From contig CAJFTW010000001.1 in NCBI GenBank assembly GCA_904420025.1, positions 1 through 54,369 on the forward strand: a stretch of 54,369 bases of DNA. The letters are read 5' to 3'. The notes beneath the pieces were generated by a model. That model saw only the letters and a list, made by a program, of their open reading frames with translations. It did no database searches and was not told the origin of the DNA. Positions 1-8,466 of this stretch are shown here, piece by piece. The DNA comes from Candidatus Pseudolachnospira avium (GTDB lineage: Bacteria > Bacillota > Clostridia > Lachnospirales > Lachnospiraceae). The translations under genes were made by a program, and so were the position numbers. Numbering within the stretch: the first letter of the stretch is position 1; every line of letters starts with the position of its first letter.

Positions 1-74
1 ACACGTATTTTAGAAATGACGCAAATACGTGTGATTTGAAACCGGAATGTCAGGTTCGAGTCCTGTTGTCTCCA
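1..74 (+). ncRNA. ssrA: 3' end of tmRNA (partial, cut by window start)
   Basis: A T-arm with loop TTCGAGT (stem CAGG/CCTG) is followed by a 7-nt acceptor strand TGTCTCC and a discriminator A at 74. No CCA is encoded. Upstream, bases 2-32 form a perfect hairpin ACACGTATTT/AAATACGTGT with a 12-nt loop, which does not fit a tRNA anticodon arm but fits the last pseudoknot stem of tmRNA. tmRNA 3' ends typically carry TCTCCA after the T-arm. A terminator follows at once. The tag-encoding part lies outside the window. The alternative is the 3' part of an unusual tRNA. Confidence 0.65.
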
Positions 75-92
75 CTCCCCAAGAAAACGTGG

Positions 93-136
93 AAAACCCT
101 GGAAGGTGCGGATTTGCGTGCTTTCCGGGGTTTTTT
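93..136 (+). terminator. intrinsic terminator of the tmRNA
   Basis: AAAACCCTGGAA pairs with TTTCCGGGGTTT (one G-T wobble) around a roughly 16-nt loop and is followed by a run of six T. Confidence 0.8.
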
Positions 137-193
137 GTTCCGCCGGGAACGCCGTTTCCGGCGGAACAAAATATCCCGCGCCGGGGCAGCCAC

Positions 194-222
194 TTGTCTC
201 TAGCCGGAAAGTATAGTATACT
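194..222 (+). promoter_or_regulatory. sigma-A promoter of the CapA-like gene
   Basis: -35 TTGTCT (194-199), 17-nt spacer, -10 TATACT (217-222). The start codon is at 268 with ribosome binding site AGGGGGAGA. Confidence 0.65.
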
Positions 223-267
223 GGGAAAAATACCTTTCGATCTGCAAAAAGGATAGGGGGAGAATCT

Positions 268-1473
268 ATGCGAGCAAAAAAAGTGGGAGCGGTATTGTTG
301 GCAGCGTTCTGTTTGGCGGCTTCCTGTGGTACCGCAGAGACCGGAGCCCCGGTGGCCTCTGGTATTGGGGAGACAGCGGGGACAGCAGGGGCAACGGAGC
401 AGGTTGCTGAGACAGCGGAAGAAGAATCGCAGCTGGTTCAACAGATTCCGCTGCCAGGCAGCGGGACAATGGAGGAGACGGAGGAAGCTGGAACTGGGGA
501 ACCGCTGGTTATCCGGTTTGCCGGAGACTTTTGCCTGGCGGAGGATATGGCCATCACCTACGCCCTGGATGCCAGGGGAGATATCCGGGAATGTTTTTCA
601 GAGGACCTGCTGGAGCTGATGCAGGATGCGGATCTGTTCATGCTCAACAACGAGTTTACCTATAGCAATCGGGGGACGCCGGTGGAGGGGAAGGACTGGA
701 CCTTCCGGGCCAACCCGGAGAGGGTTTCCGTGCTGAATACTCTGGGAGTGGATGTGGCAGGCCTGGCTAACAACCATGCCTTTGACTGGGGAGAGGATGC
801 TCTGATGGATACTCTGGACACGCTTCAGGGTGCCGGTATTGCCACCGTGGGCGCCGGCGCCAACCTGGAGGAGGCTAGTGAGCCCTTCTATTTTACCCAG
901 GATGGCTGCACCATAGCCATTGTGGCGGCCACTGCGGTGGAGAAAGTGGGGGACCGAGAGTACGGCATGACCCGGGCGGCCACGGAGGATGCCGCCGGCG
1001 TGTTCAGCACCATTGACCCGGCTGCGTGCCTGGAAGCCATTGAGGAGGCGGAGGCCAACAGCGACTTTGTGTTTGTCTATGTCCACTGGGGGACGGAGAT
1101 GACCACCGAGATTGACCCGGAGCAGCGGGAGCTGGCCCAGGCATACATAGACGCCGGAGCGGATGCGGTGGTGGGAAACCATCCCCATGTGCTCCAGGGA
1201 TTTGAATACTATAACGGAAAACCCATTCTCTACAGCCTGGGGAATTTCTGGTTCAACAGCAAGGAGCGGGAGACCTGTGTGCTGGAGTTTACCATTGATC
1301 CCGAGACTACGGAAGCGGATATGCGGTTCCTGCCCTGCCTGCAGGAAGATTGCTTTACCCAGCTGATCACGGAGCCGGAGGAGCGGAAAGAAATGAACGG
1401 CTATATGGAGAGTATTTCCTTTGGCGGTGTGGAAATTGCGGAGGATGGACTGGTAACGGAGGAGACAGAATGA
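268..1473 (+). CDS. CapA family lipoprotein (poly-gamma-glutamate capsule synthesis type)
   Basis: 401 residues. An N-terminal hydrophobic signal with a lipobox-like LAASC (Cys20) suggests a membrane-anchored exported protein. A Thr/Glu/Ala-rich linker follows to about residue 75. The CapA/PgsA metallophosphatase-like domain then shows RFAGDF, LNNEF, LANNHAFDWG, YVHWGTE, GNHPHVLQG and YSLGNFWF in the family order. In Bacillus the homologue supports poly-gamma-glutamate synthesis, but most clostridial copies stand alone, as here, and their substrate is unknown. The stop codon overlaps the next ATG by 4 nt, so translation is coupled to the thioesterase gene. Family assignment is firm; the capsule role is not shown. 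Confidence 0.85.
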   Translation: MRAKKVGAVLLAAFCLAASCGTAETGAPVASGIGETAGTAGATEQVAETAEEESQLVQQIPLPGSGTMEETEEAGTGEPLVIRFAGDFCLAEDMAITYALDARGDIRECFSEDLLELMQDADLFMLNNEFTYSNRGTPVEGKDWTFRANPERVSVLNTLGVDVAGLANNHAFDWGEDALMDTLDTLQGAGIATVGAGANLEEASEPFYFTQDGCTIAIVAATAVEKVGDREYGMTRAATEDAAGVFSTIDPAACLEAIEEAEANSDFVFVYVHWGTEMTTEIDPEQRELAQAYIDAGADAVVGNHPHVLQGFEYYNGKPILYSLGNFWFNSKERETCVLEFTIDPETTEADMRFLPCLQEDCFTQLITEPEERKEMNGYMESISFGGVEIAEDGLVTEETE

Positions 1474-1943
1474 GACCAGCAAAGAAAGTGGAAGATTCCC
1501 TGACGGAACAGCAGTATCTTTTGACCCCAGGGCACCTGAACCATTACGGAAGGCTGTTCGGCGGCCAGCTGATGATGTGGATTGACGAGGTGGCCGGCAT
1601 TGTGGCCCGGCGCCACGCCAATAGCCTGATTACCACTGCGGCAGTGGACAATCTGCAGTTTAAAGGCCCTGCGTATATGGAGCAAGTGGTGGTGCTGGTG
1701 GGCAAGATCACCCATGTGGGCCGTTCTTCCATGGAAGTGCGCGTGGACAGCTATGTGGAGGATCTGGATGGTACCCGCCGGGTCATCAACCGGGCTTATC
1801 TGGTGGAGGTGGCTATAGACCGGGACGGCAAGCCCATTGAGGTGCCGGACCTGATCCTGGAGACAGAGGTGCAGAAGGCTGAATGGGAAGGCGCAGAAAA
1901 ACGCAAGCAGCTGCGGACCCAGCGCCGGAAGGAGTGCTTTTAA
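1470..1943 (+). CDS. acyl-CoA thioesterase, hotdog fold (YciA/BFIT-like)
   Basis: 157 residues from the ATG that overlaps the capA-like stop codon (ATGA). The longer open frame from 1350 lies inside the upstream gene and is not used. The sequence shows the acyl-CoA hydrolase pattern: HLNHYGRLFGGQLMMWIDEVA (conserved N and the D/E in the long helix), then AVDNLQFKGP and the GDxVxLxGxVxxVGxSSMEV-like strand (here VVVLVGKITHVGRSSMEV). It is expected to hydrolyse acyl-CoA to free CoA and acid in the cytoplasm. The preferred chain length cannot be read from the sequence. Confidence 0.85.
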   Translation: MRPAKKVEDSLTEQQYLLTPGHLNHYGRLFGGQLMMWIDEVAGIVARRHANSLITTAAVDNLQFKGPAYMEQVVVLVGKITHVGRSSMEVRVDSYVEDLDGTRRVINRAYLVEVAIDRDGKPIEVPDLILETEVQKAEWEGAEKRKQLRTQRRKECF

Positions 1944-1950
1944 AGAAGCG

Positions 1951-1993
1951 TACTTTATGCCATAGGAAACAGAGTCCCCTATGGCATAAAGTA
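1951..1993. repeat. perfect 16-bp inverted repeat between convergent genes
   Basis: TACTTTATGCCATAGG (1951-1966) is exactly mirrored by CCTATGGCATAAAGTA (1978-1993) around an 11-nt loop. It lies between the 3' ends of the thioesterase (+) and XRE regulator (-) genes. It probably acts as a bidirectional terminator, but there is no T-run on either side and the arms are unusually AT-rich for this region. Confidence 0.7.
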
Positions 1994-2000
1994 AGGGCAG

Positions 2001-2378
2001 TCAGGGGAGGCCAGCCTTCTCACGGATAAACTGGATGTCCAGCATCAGATTGATCAGGTGCTTGCTATGGGTATCCAGACGCCGGTACTTGTCCAGGATA
2101 TGCTGTTCGGAGGGCAGGCTTTTCCGCTCCGCGTAAGCCAGCATACGGCGCGGGAACCCGCCGGATTCCTGTTCCGGCTCTGGAAATCCCAGGAGGCTGC
2201 CCAGGTCTGTGCGATAGATGCCTGCCAGCAAGCGCAGCTTTGCCAAGGGAATGTTTTTGATCTCATCGCTTTCATACCGGTGGAGGGTGCTTTTGTGCAC
2301 ATGGGTGAGGCGGGCCGCTTCCTCCAGTGTATAACCGGCATGCAGCCGCGCGCTTTTCAGATTTTTTCCGATGTTCAT
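2001..2378 (-). CDS. XRE-family helix-turn-helix transcriptional regulator
   Basis: 125 residues. The N-terminal HTH_3 domain (about 5-60) contains GKNLKSARLHAGYTLEEAA, THVHKSTLHRYE and IPLAKLRLLAGIY, the Cro/CI pattern. The C-terminal half is helical with no recognised effector domain. A TATAAT element (2414-2419, minus strand) lies about 36 nt upstream. It is divergent from ilvN, so it could act on the shared intergenic region, although nothing shows this directly. The target is unknown. Confidence 0.85.
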   Translation of the reverse strand: MNIGKNLKSARLHAGYTLEEAARLTHVHKSTLHRYESDEIKNIPLAKLRLLAGIYRTDLGSLLGFPEPEQESGGFPRRMLAYAERKSLPSEQHILDKYRRLDTHSKHLINLMLDIQFIREKAGLP

Positions 2379-2495
2379 AGATAAAGCTCCTGATTTATGT
2401 GTGTAGTATCCATATTATACGACATTGGGCGGCGAAAGGAAAGAGGAATTTGGCGAAAACGGTAAAAAACCTGCCGGAGGAGTACAAAAACATGG

Positions 2496-2524
2496 TAGAC
2501 ATCTGCGGAAAGTCGTGATAAAAT
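2496..2524 (+). promoter_or_regulatory. sigma-A promoter of ilvN-ilvC
   Basis: -35 TAGACA (2496-2501), 17-nt spacer, -10 TAAAAT (2519-2524) preceded by TG. The leader to the ATG at 2565 is only about 35 nt, so there is no room for a T-box or attenuator. Confidence 0.65.
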
Positions 2525-2564
2525 GTAAAGCGTTGATTTGTTGAAGTGGAAAGAGGGGGATGCA

Positions 2565-3053
2565 ATGGAGAAAAAAATAGTACTTTCGGTATTGGTGGAA
2601 AATTCCTCCGGGGTCCTGAGCCGGGTGGCAGGGCTTTTCAGCCGCCGCGGGTACAATATTGACAGCCTGACGGTGGGGGAAACCAAAAATCCTTCTTTTT
2701 CCCGTATGACCATTGTCTCCAGTGGGGAGGAGGATTCCTTGGAGCAGCTGCGGAAGCAGCTGAAGAAGCTGGTAGATGTGGTGGATGTGGTGGAGTTGGC
2801 GCCGGAGTCCTCTGTGTGCCGGGAGCTGGTGCTGGTAAAGGTGCAGGCCGGGCCAGAGGAGCGGCAGCAGGTGCTGGCGATCGCCGATATATTCCGTGCT
2901 AAAATTGTGGATGTAGCAGACAGCTCTATGATTGTGGAGCTTACCGGAAATGAGAACAAGCTGGAGGCTTTTCTCCGGCTTTTGGAGAAGTTCCGGGTGC
3001 TGCAGGTGGCCAGGACTGGGATTAGCGGGCTCGCCAGAGGCACAAAAGAATGA
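2565..3053 (+). CDS. ilvN: acetolactate synthase small (regulatory) subunit
   Basis: 162 residues. The ATG at 2565 follows the ribosome binding site AAGAGGGGG at 2551 and gives the usual N-terminus. The open frame from 2538 has no good site. An N-terminal ACT domain (about 4-75) begins LSVLVENSSGVLSRVAGLFS and RRGYNIDSLTVGET, followed by the ALS small-subunit C-terminal domain (VCRELVLVKVQA to the end). It binds valine and tunes acetolactate synthase in branched-chain amino acid synthesis. The catalytic subunit ilvB is not in the window. It lies 39 nt upstream of ilvC. Confidence 0.93.
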   Translation: MEKKIVLSVLVENSSGVLSRVAGLFSRRGYNIDSLTVGETKNPSFSRMTIVSSGEEDSLEQLRKQLKKLVDVVDVVELAPESSVCRELVLVKVQAGPEERQQVLAIADIFRAKIVDVADSSMIVELTGNENKLEAFLRLLEKFRVLQVARTGISGLARGTKE

Positions 3054-4103
<1,050 letters not shown>

Positions 4104-4134
4104 TCGGCCTGCGCAGATAGAACAGAAAATAGAG

Positions 4135-4172
4135 ATGGGCTGCTGTAAGCGCTTTGTGCAGCAGCCCATTTC
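4135..4172 (+). terminator. intrinsic terminator after ilvC
   Basis: ATGGGCTGCTG (4135-4145) pairs perfectly with CAGCAGCCCAT (4159-4169) and is followed by a short T stretch. The hairpin ends just before the thrC ribosome binding site. Confidence 0.7.
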
Positions 4173-4190
4173 CTGTGAAGGAGGATTCGG

Positions 4191-5684
4191 ATGAATCAGT
4201 TGTATTATAGGAGCACCCGCGGCGCCGGGGAGCCGGTGACGGCCAGCCAGGCCATTTTGCAGGGGCTGGCCCGGGACGGCGGCCTCTATGTGCCGGAATC
4301 CATCCCGCAGCTGGACTGCACCATGGAGGAGCTGGCGGAGATGAGCTACCCGGAGACGGCCTACGCGGTGATGAAGCAGTTCCTGACGGACTTCACCGAG
4401 GAGGAACTGAAAACCTGCATTGCCCGGGCGTACGACAGCAAGTTTGACACACCGGAGATCGCCCCGCTGCGGAAGGTGGAGGACCTTTGCTATCTGGAGC
4501 TGTTCCACGGTGCCACCATTGCCTTCAAGGACATGGCCCTCTCCATCCTGCCCCACCTGATGACGGTTTCCGCCCGGAAGAACGGGGTAAAGAATGAGAT
4601 TGTAATCCTCACTGCCACCTCCGGGGACACAGGGAAAGCGGCGCTGGCCGGCTTTTCGGACGTAGAGGGGACCCGGATTGTGGTATTCTACCCCAAGGAC
4701 GGCGTCAGTCCCATTCAGGAGAAGCAGATGGTAACCCAGAAGGGCGCCAATACCATGGTGGTGGGAATCCACGGGAATTTTGACGACGCCCAGAGCGGCG
4801 TCAAGGCCCTGTTCGGCGACCGGCAGCTGGAGCAGGAGCTGGATGCGGCGGGCTTCCAGTTCTCCTCCGCAAATTCCATTAACATCGGCCGGCTGGTACC
4901 CCAGGTGGTGTACTACGTGTATGCCTGCGCACAACTGCAAAAGCGGGGAGAGCTGCAGCCAGGAGAGCTGCTGAACGTGACGGTGCCCACCGGCAACTTC
5001 GGCAACATTCTGGCGGCCTATTATGCCAAGTCCATGGGTGCTCCCATCGGCAGGCTGGTCTGTGCCTCCAATGAGAACAAGGTGCTGTTTGACTTTTTCC
5101 GCACCGGCACCTACGACCGGAACCGGGAATTTATCCTCACCAGCTCCCCCTCCATGGATATCCTGATCTCCAGCAACCTGGAGCGTCTGATCTACAAGGT
5201 GGCAGGGGAGGATCCCAGGCAGAATGCCTCCTTCATGGAACAGCTGAGCCGCACCGGGGCCTACACGCTTCCGGAAGAGATGCGGCAGCGGCTGCAGGAT
5301 TTCTACGGGGATTTCACGGACGAGGCCGGGACGGCGGAGGCCATCCGCCAGGTTTACAAAGCCTCCGGCTATATCATGGACACCCACACGGCGGTGGCAG
5401 CCCATGTGGCCAAGGACTATCGGGCCCAGACCGGGGACCAGGCCCCCATGCTGGTGGTCTCCACCGCCAGCCCGTACAAGTTTACCCGCAGCGTCATGTC
5501 TGCCATTGATCCGAAGTACGAGCAGGCAGAAGATTTCGCCTTGGTGGATGAGCTGTCCCGCCTTTCCGGCACTCCCATCCCCCAGGCCATTGAGGACATC
5601 CGCTCGGCGCCGGTGCTGCACAGGACGGTCTGCGAGAAGGATGAGATGTGGGATGTTGTGAAGCGTTTCCTGGGTGTTAAATAA
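4191..5684 (+). CDS. thrC: threonine synthase
   Basis: 497 residues, the long form of the family. It starts 8 nt after AAGGAGGATT. The N-terminal domain YYRSTRG...ASQAILQGLARDGGLYVPE is typical. The PLP lysine is K113 in ATIAFKDMALS, with the phosphate-binding loop TATSGDTGKAAL further on. It converts O-phosphohomoserine to threonine. The ilvC terminator separates it from the ilv pair, so it probably has partly independent expression. The homoserine kinase and dehydrogenase genes are not in the window. Confidence 0.95.
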   Translation: MNQLYYRSTRGAGEPVTASQAILQGLARDGGLYVPESIPQLDCTMEELAEMSYPETAYAVMKQFLTDFTEEELKTCIARAYDSKFDTPEIAPLRKVEDLCYLELFHGATIAFKDMALSILPHLMTVSARKNGVKNEIVILTATSGDTGKAALAGFSDVEGTRIVVFYPKDGVSPIQEKQMVTQKGANTMVVGIHGNFDDAQSGVKALFGDRQLEQELDAAGFQFSSANSINIGRLVPQVVYYVYACAQLQKRGELQPGELLNVTVPTGNFGNILAAYYAKSMGAPIGRLVCASNENKVLFDFFRTGTYDRNREFILTSSPSMDILISSNLERLIYKVAGEDPRQNASFMEQLSRTGAYTLPEEMRQRLQDFYGDFTDEAGTAEAIRQVYKASGYIMDTHTAVAAHVAKDYRAQTGDQAPMLVVSTASPYKFTRSVMSAIDPKYEQAEDFALVDELSRLSGTPIPQAIEDIRSAPVLHRTVCEKDEMWDVVKRFLGVK

Positions 5685-5694
5685 TTGACAGAAT

Positions 5695-5739
5695 TTTTGC
5701 GGAGAACAAGTTGACATCCCCGCAAAATCGTGGGAAAAT
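5695..5739 (+). promoter_or_regulatory. candidate pckA promoter overlapped by an inverted repeat
   Basis: -35 TTGACA (5711-5716), 17-nt spacer, weak -10 GAAAAT (5734-5739). The arms TTTTGCGG (5695-5702) and CCGCAAAA (5720-5727) flank the -35 box at 17-nt spacing, an arrangement expected of an operator. Whether a regulator binds here is inference. Confidence 0.45.
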
Positions 5740-5774
5740 GGACAAAGAGAACAGGAATTTGGGAGGTTAATCTT

Positions 5775-7442
5775 ATGTCTACACAAGCAAATTTTCCGAG
5801 AAGCGAGATTGGTGCCGGAAGCAGCTATTTCAGCAAGACCCGCACCATCATTGAGTCGAATTTTTACGGCAACAATGTGGTAAAGGTATCCTCGCTCCGG
5901 GAAGCCTATGAGCTGGCCAAGAATTCGCCGGGAACCATTGTCACGGACATGCCGGTGTACCGGGGGGAGACCTTTGGCCTTCCATCGGATGCAGTGGTGC
6001 TGCTCTCCAATGACGGCGCGGTGACCGGCCGCACGGCGGTTGCCCGGCGGGTGGCCGGAGAGCCCGGCGTGGACACGGCGGACCTGGACAAGAAGCTGAT
6101 GGAGGCATCCTACAACACCCGGTTTAAGAAGATGTACCATGCGGAGGTGTACATTGGCCTGGATCCGGAGTTTATGGTGAAGGCACATCTGCTGATCCCG
6201 GAAGGCTTTGAGAACAATCTGTACTCCTGGATGCTGAACTTCCAGTATCTGTCGGAGGACTATGTCCGCATGTACAAGGAGTCCCGCCCCATTGAGCATG
6301 AGGGGGATATCTACATCTTTGCGGATCCGGATTGGCGCCATCCGGAGCATCCCAACGGCCTGGCCTACTTTAATACGGAGCAGAACTGCGCGGCCATCCT
6401 GGGCATGCGGTATTTTGGTGAGTTTAAGAAGGGAACCCTGACCATTGCCTGGGCCATTGCCAACCGCAACGGCTATGTGGCATGCCACGGCGGCCAGAAG
6501 CGCTACAACCTGCCCGGCGGCAAAAAGTTTGTGGCCAGCGTATTCGGCCTGTCCGGATCCGGCAAATCCACCATCACCCACAACCGGCACAACGGAAAGT
6601 ATGACATCACCATCCTCCATGATGATGCGTTTATCATCAATTCCAAGACCGGCTCCTCCATTGCCATGGAGCCCACCTACTTTGACAAGACGGCGGATTA
6701 CCCGCTTTCCTGCGAGGCCAGCCAGTATCTGCTGACGGTGCAGAACTGCGGCGCCACCCGGGATGAGGACGGCAAGGTGGTGCTGGTGACGGAGGATATC
6801 CGCAACGGCAACGGCCGGGCCATCAAGTCCAAGCTGTGGTCCCCCAACCGTATTGACAAGATTGAAGAGCCGGTGAACGCCATCTTCTGGATCATGAAGG
6901 ACCCTACCCTTCCGCCCATCATCAAGGTCAAGGGAGGGGCGCTGGCCTCCGCCATGGGCGCCACCCTGGCGACCAAGCGGAGCTCTGCGGAGAACCTGTT
7001 GAAGGGTGTGGACGTCAACGCGCTGGTCTACGAGCCCTATGCCAACCCGTTCCGCACCTATCCGCTGAAGTACGACTATGTGAAATTCAAACGGCTGGTG
7101 GACGAGAGAGGCATTGACTGCTACATCATCAACACCGGGGATTTCATGGGCAAGAAGGTGAAGCCTTCGGACACCCTGGGAATCATTGAGCACATTGTGG
7201 AGGGCCAGGCGGAATTCAAGCCCTGGGGGCCCTTCAAGAGCCTGGAGATCATGGAGTGGGAGGGCTTTGTGCCGGATATGCAGGACAGGGAGTACCTGCG
7301 CAAGCTCCAGGAGGGCATGAAGCGCCGCCGCCGCTTTATCAGCATGAAGTACACGGAAAAGGAAGGGTACGATCAGCTTCCTTCCGAGGCCCTGGAGGCC
7401 ATCGAGGAGGTTATCCAGCCGCTGTGCGACCTGGTAGACTGA
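5775..7442 (+). CDS. pckA: phosphoenolpyruvate carboxykinase (ATP)
   Basis: 555 residues from the ATG at 5775, which has GGGAGG 10 nt upstream. The in-frame ATG at 5730 lacks a site and lies in the promoter. The kinase-1a P-loop FGLSGSGKST is near residue 257, followed by LHDDAFIIN (metal-binding Asp pair) and the substrate region VYRGETFGLPSDA. It interconverts oxaloacetate + ATP and PEP + CO2 + ADP. In fermenting anaerobes it often runs in the carboxylating direction. A link with the Na+-pumping oxaloacetate decarboxylase at 12-15 kb is plausible because both use oxaloacetate. Confidence 0.95.
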   Translation: MSTQANFPRSEIGAGSSYFSKTRTIIESNFYGNNVVKVSSLREAYELAKNSPGTIVTDMPVYRGETFGLPSDAVVLLSNDGAVTGRTAVARRVAGEPGVDTADLDKKLMEASYNTRFKKMYHAEVYIGLDPEFMVKAHLLIPEGFENNLYSWMLNFQYLSEDYVRMYKESRPIEHEGDIYIFADPDWRHPEHPNGLAYFNTEQNCAAILGMRYFGEFKKGTLTIAWAIANRNGYVACHGGQKRYNLPGGKKFVASVFGLSGSGKSTITHNRHNGKYDITILHDDAFIINSKTGSSIAMEPTYFDKTADYPLSCEASQYLLTVQNCGATRDEDGKVVLVTEDIRNGNGRAIKSKLWSPNRIDKIEEPVNAIFWIMKDPTLPPIIKVKGGALASAMGATLATKRSSAENLLKGVDVNALVYEPYANPFRTYPLKYDYVKFKRLVDERGIDCYIINTGDFMGKKVKPSDTLGIIEHIVEGQAEFKPWGPFKSLEIMEWEGFVPDMQDREYLRKLQEGMKRRRRFISMKYTEKEGYDQLPSEALEAIEEVIQPLCDLVD

Positions 7443-7471
7443 CCGGTCCCCCCAATTTAAAATGTGACGGG

Positions 7472-7512
7472 CAGAGGCCGCCGGAAACGCTTGCCGTTTC
7501 CGGCGGCCTCTG
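7472..7512 (+). terminator. strong hairpin after pckA
   Basis: A perfect 18-bp stem (CAGAGGCCGCCGGAAACG, loop CTTGC, exact complement). It lacks a clear T-run, so it may be a terminator or an mRNA 3'-end stabiliser. Confidence 0.65.
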
Positions 7513-7638
7513 GTATGCCCGGCTATCCGGTCTTCCTCGCCCGCGCAGCCTCCCCGGCTGCCAGGGTTAGGTCGTGCCTGAAAATAGAAAAGACAAGCTG
7601 TAAAAGAAGTTAAATTTCACGAGTTTGCAGAAAAAATA

Positions 7639-7666
7639 TTGCAAATTCACGAAGACGAGGTATAAT
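7639..7666 (+). promoter_or_regulatory. sigma-A promoter of the cytidylate-kinase-like gene
   Basis: -35 TTGCAA (7639-7644), 16-nt spacer, consensus -10 TATAAT (7661-7666). Confidence 0.65.
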
Positions 7667-7713
7667 AGAGAAAAAGGGACCGTTGTATTCGATTTTAGAA
7701 AAGGGGGATGGCT

Positions 7714-8316
7714 ATGTCGAGAAGAATTATCACCGTGGGGCGGCAGTTTGGAAGTAATGGGAGAGCCATAGCCAAGCTGATGGCAGCAGAGCTGAATTTG
7801 AACTTTTATGATAAGGAGCTGATTGAGATGGCTGCCCAGAAGGTGGGCGCAGATCCGGAGCAGTTTGCTGCTGCGGATGAAAAGGGCGCCAACCCGTGGC
7901 TGTACGCCGGCAACCACGTGCAGAGCTATCCCAATCATACGCTTCCCATCAATGATGTGCTGTTTAATGTGCAGTGCCAGGTGATCCGGGAGCTGGCCAA
8001 CCGGGAGAGCTGTGTGATTGTAGGCCGCGCAGCCGACTATGTGCTGCGGGACCGGAAGGATATGCTGAATATCTTCATCTACGCGCCTATGGAATCCCGG
8101 CTGGAGACCATCAAGAAGCGTTTCAACATTGATGAGAAGGAGGCCCGGAGCCGTATCCGCAAGCAGGATAAGGACAGAAAATATTATTACAACTATTACA
8201 CGGACAGCGGCTGGGGGGAGATGGAAAACTATTTCCTGACCATAGACAGCAGCCGTTACGGGATTGAGCAGACCGCCAGGATCCTTGCCGCCACCGTGCG
8301 GGCCGTGGAGCTGTAA
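7714..8316 (+). CDS. cytidylate kinase-like family protein
   Basis: 200 residues. I use the ATG at 7714 because AAGGGGG ends directly at the alternative ATG 7708, which would leave no spacing. The N-terminal nucleotide-binding loop reads GRQFGSNGR, as in the Cytidylate_kin2/AAA_26 family, followed by YDKELIEMAA. SCVIVGRAADYVLRDR and the basic lid RFNIDEKEARSRIRKQDKDR also match. These proteins resemble CMP kinase but their true substrate is unknown. The genuine cmk is at 24270, so this is unlikely to be the main CMP kinase. It is a single-gene unit with its own promoter and terminator. Confidence 0.82.
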   Translation: MSRRIITVGRQFGSNGRAIAKLMAAELNLNFYDKELIEMAAQKVGADPEQFAAADEKGANPWLYAGNHVQSYPNHTLPINDVLFNVQCQVIRELANRESCVIVGRAADYVLRDRKDMLNIFIYAPMESRLETIKKRFNIDEKEARSRIRKQDKDRKYYYNYYTDSGWGEMENYFLTIDSSRYGIEQTARILAATVRAVEL

Positions 8317-8324
8317 GGGAAAAG

Positions 8325-8354
8325 AAAAGGTGCGCCTTCCGGCGCACCCTTTTT
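8325..8354 (+). terminator. intrinsic terminator
   Basis: GGTGCGCC, loop TTCC, GGCGCACC, then CTTTTT. An A-run on the 5' side pairs with the T-run. Confidence 0.85.
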
Positions 8355-8363
8355 GGCGAGACG

Positions 8364-8406
8364 CCGCAGGAGGAGAATCTTACCCGGCAGGATCCTTCTC
8401 CTGCGG
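8364..8406. repeat. second hairpin between the kinase-like and carboxypeptidase genes
   Basis: CCGCAGGAGGAGAATC pairs with GATCCTTCTCCTGCGG (14 of 16) directly after the terminator. It may be the leader hairpin of the carboxypeptidase transcript or a backup terminator. Confidence 0.45.
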
Positions 8407-8466
8407 CTATTTTGCGGGCTTCCGGAATATAGTAAAAGAAAGACAATGGTTTGACGGGAGGGCCCA

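Noticed and set aside
47-256. 69-codon frame over the tmRNA tail and terminator
   Set aside because: It overlaps RNA and terminator sequence and lacks a ribosome binding site.
2379-2564. T-box or amino-acid attenuator before ilvN
   Set aside because: The promoter leaves only a short leader of about 35 nt, with no hairpin or specifier loop.
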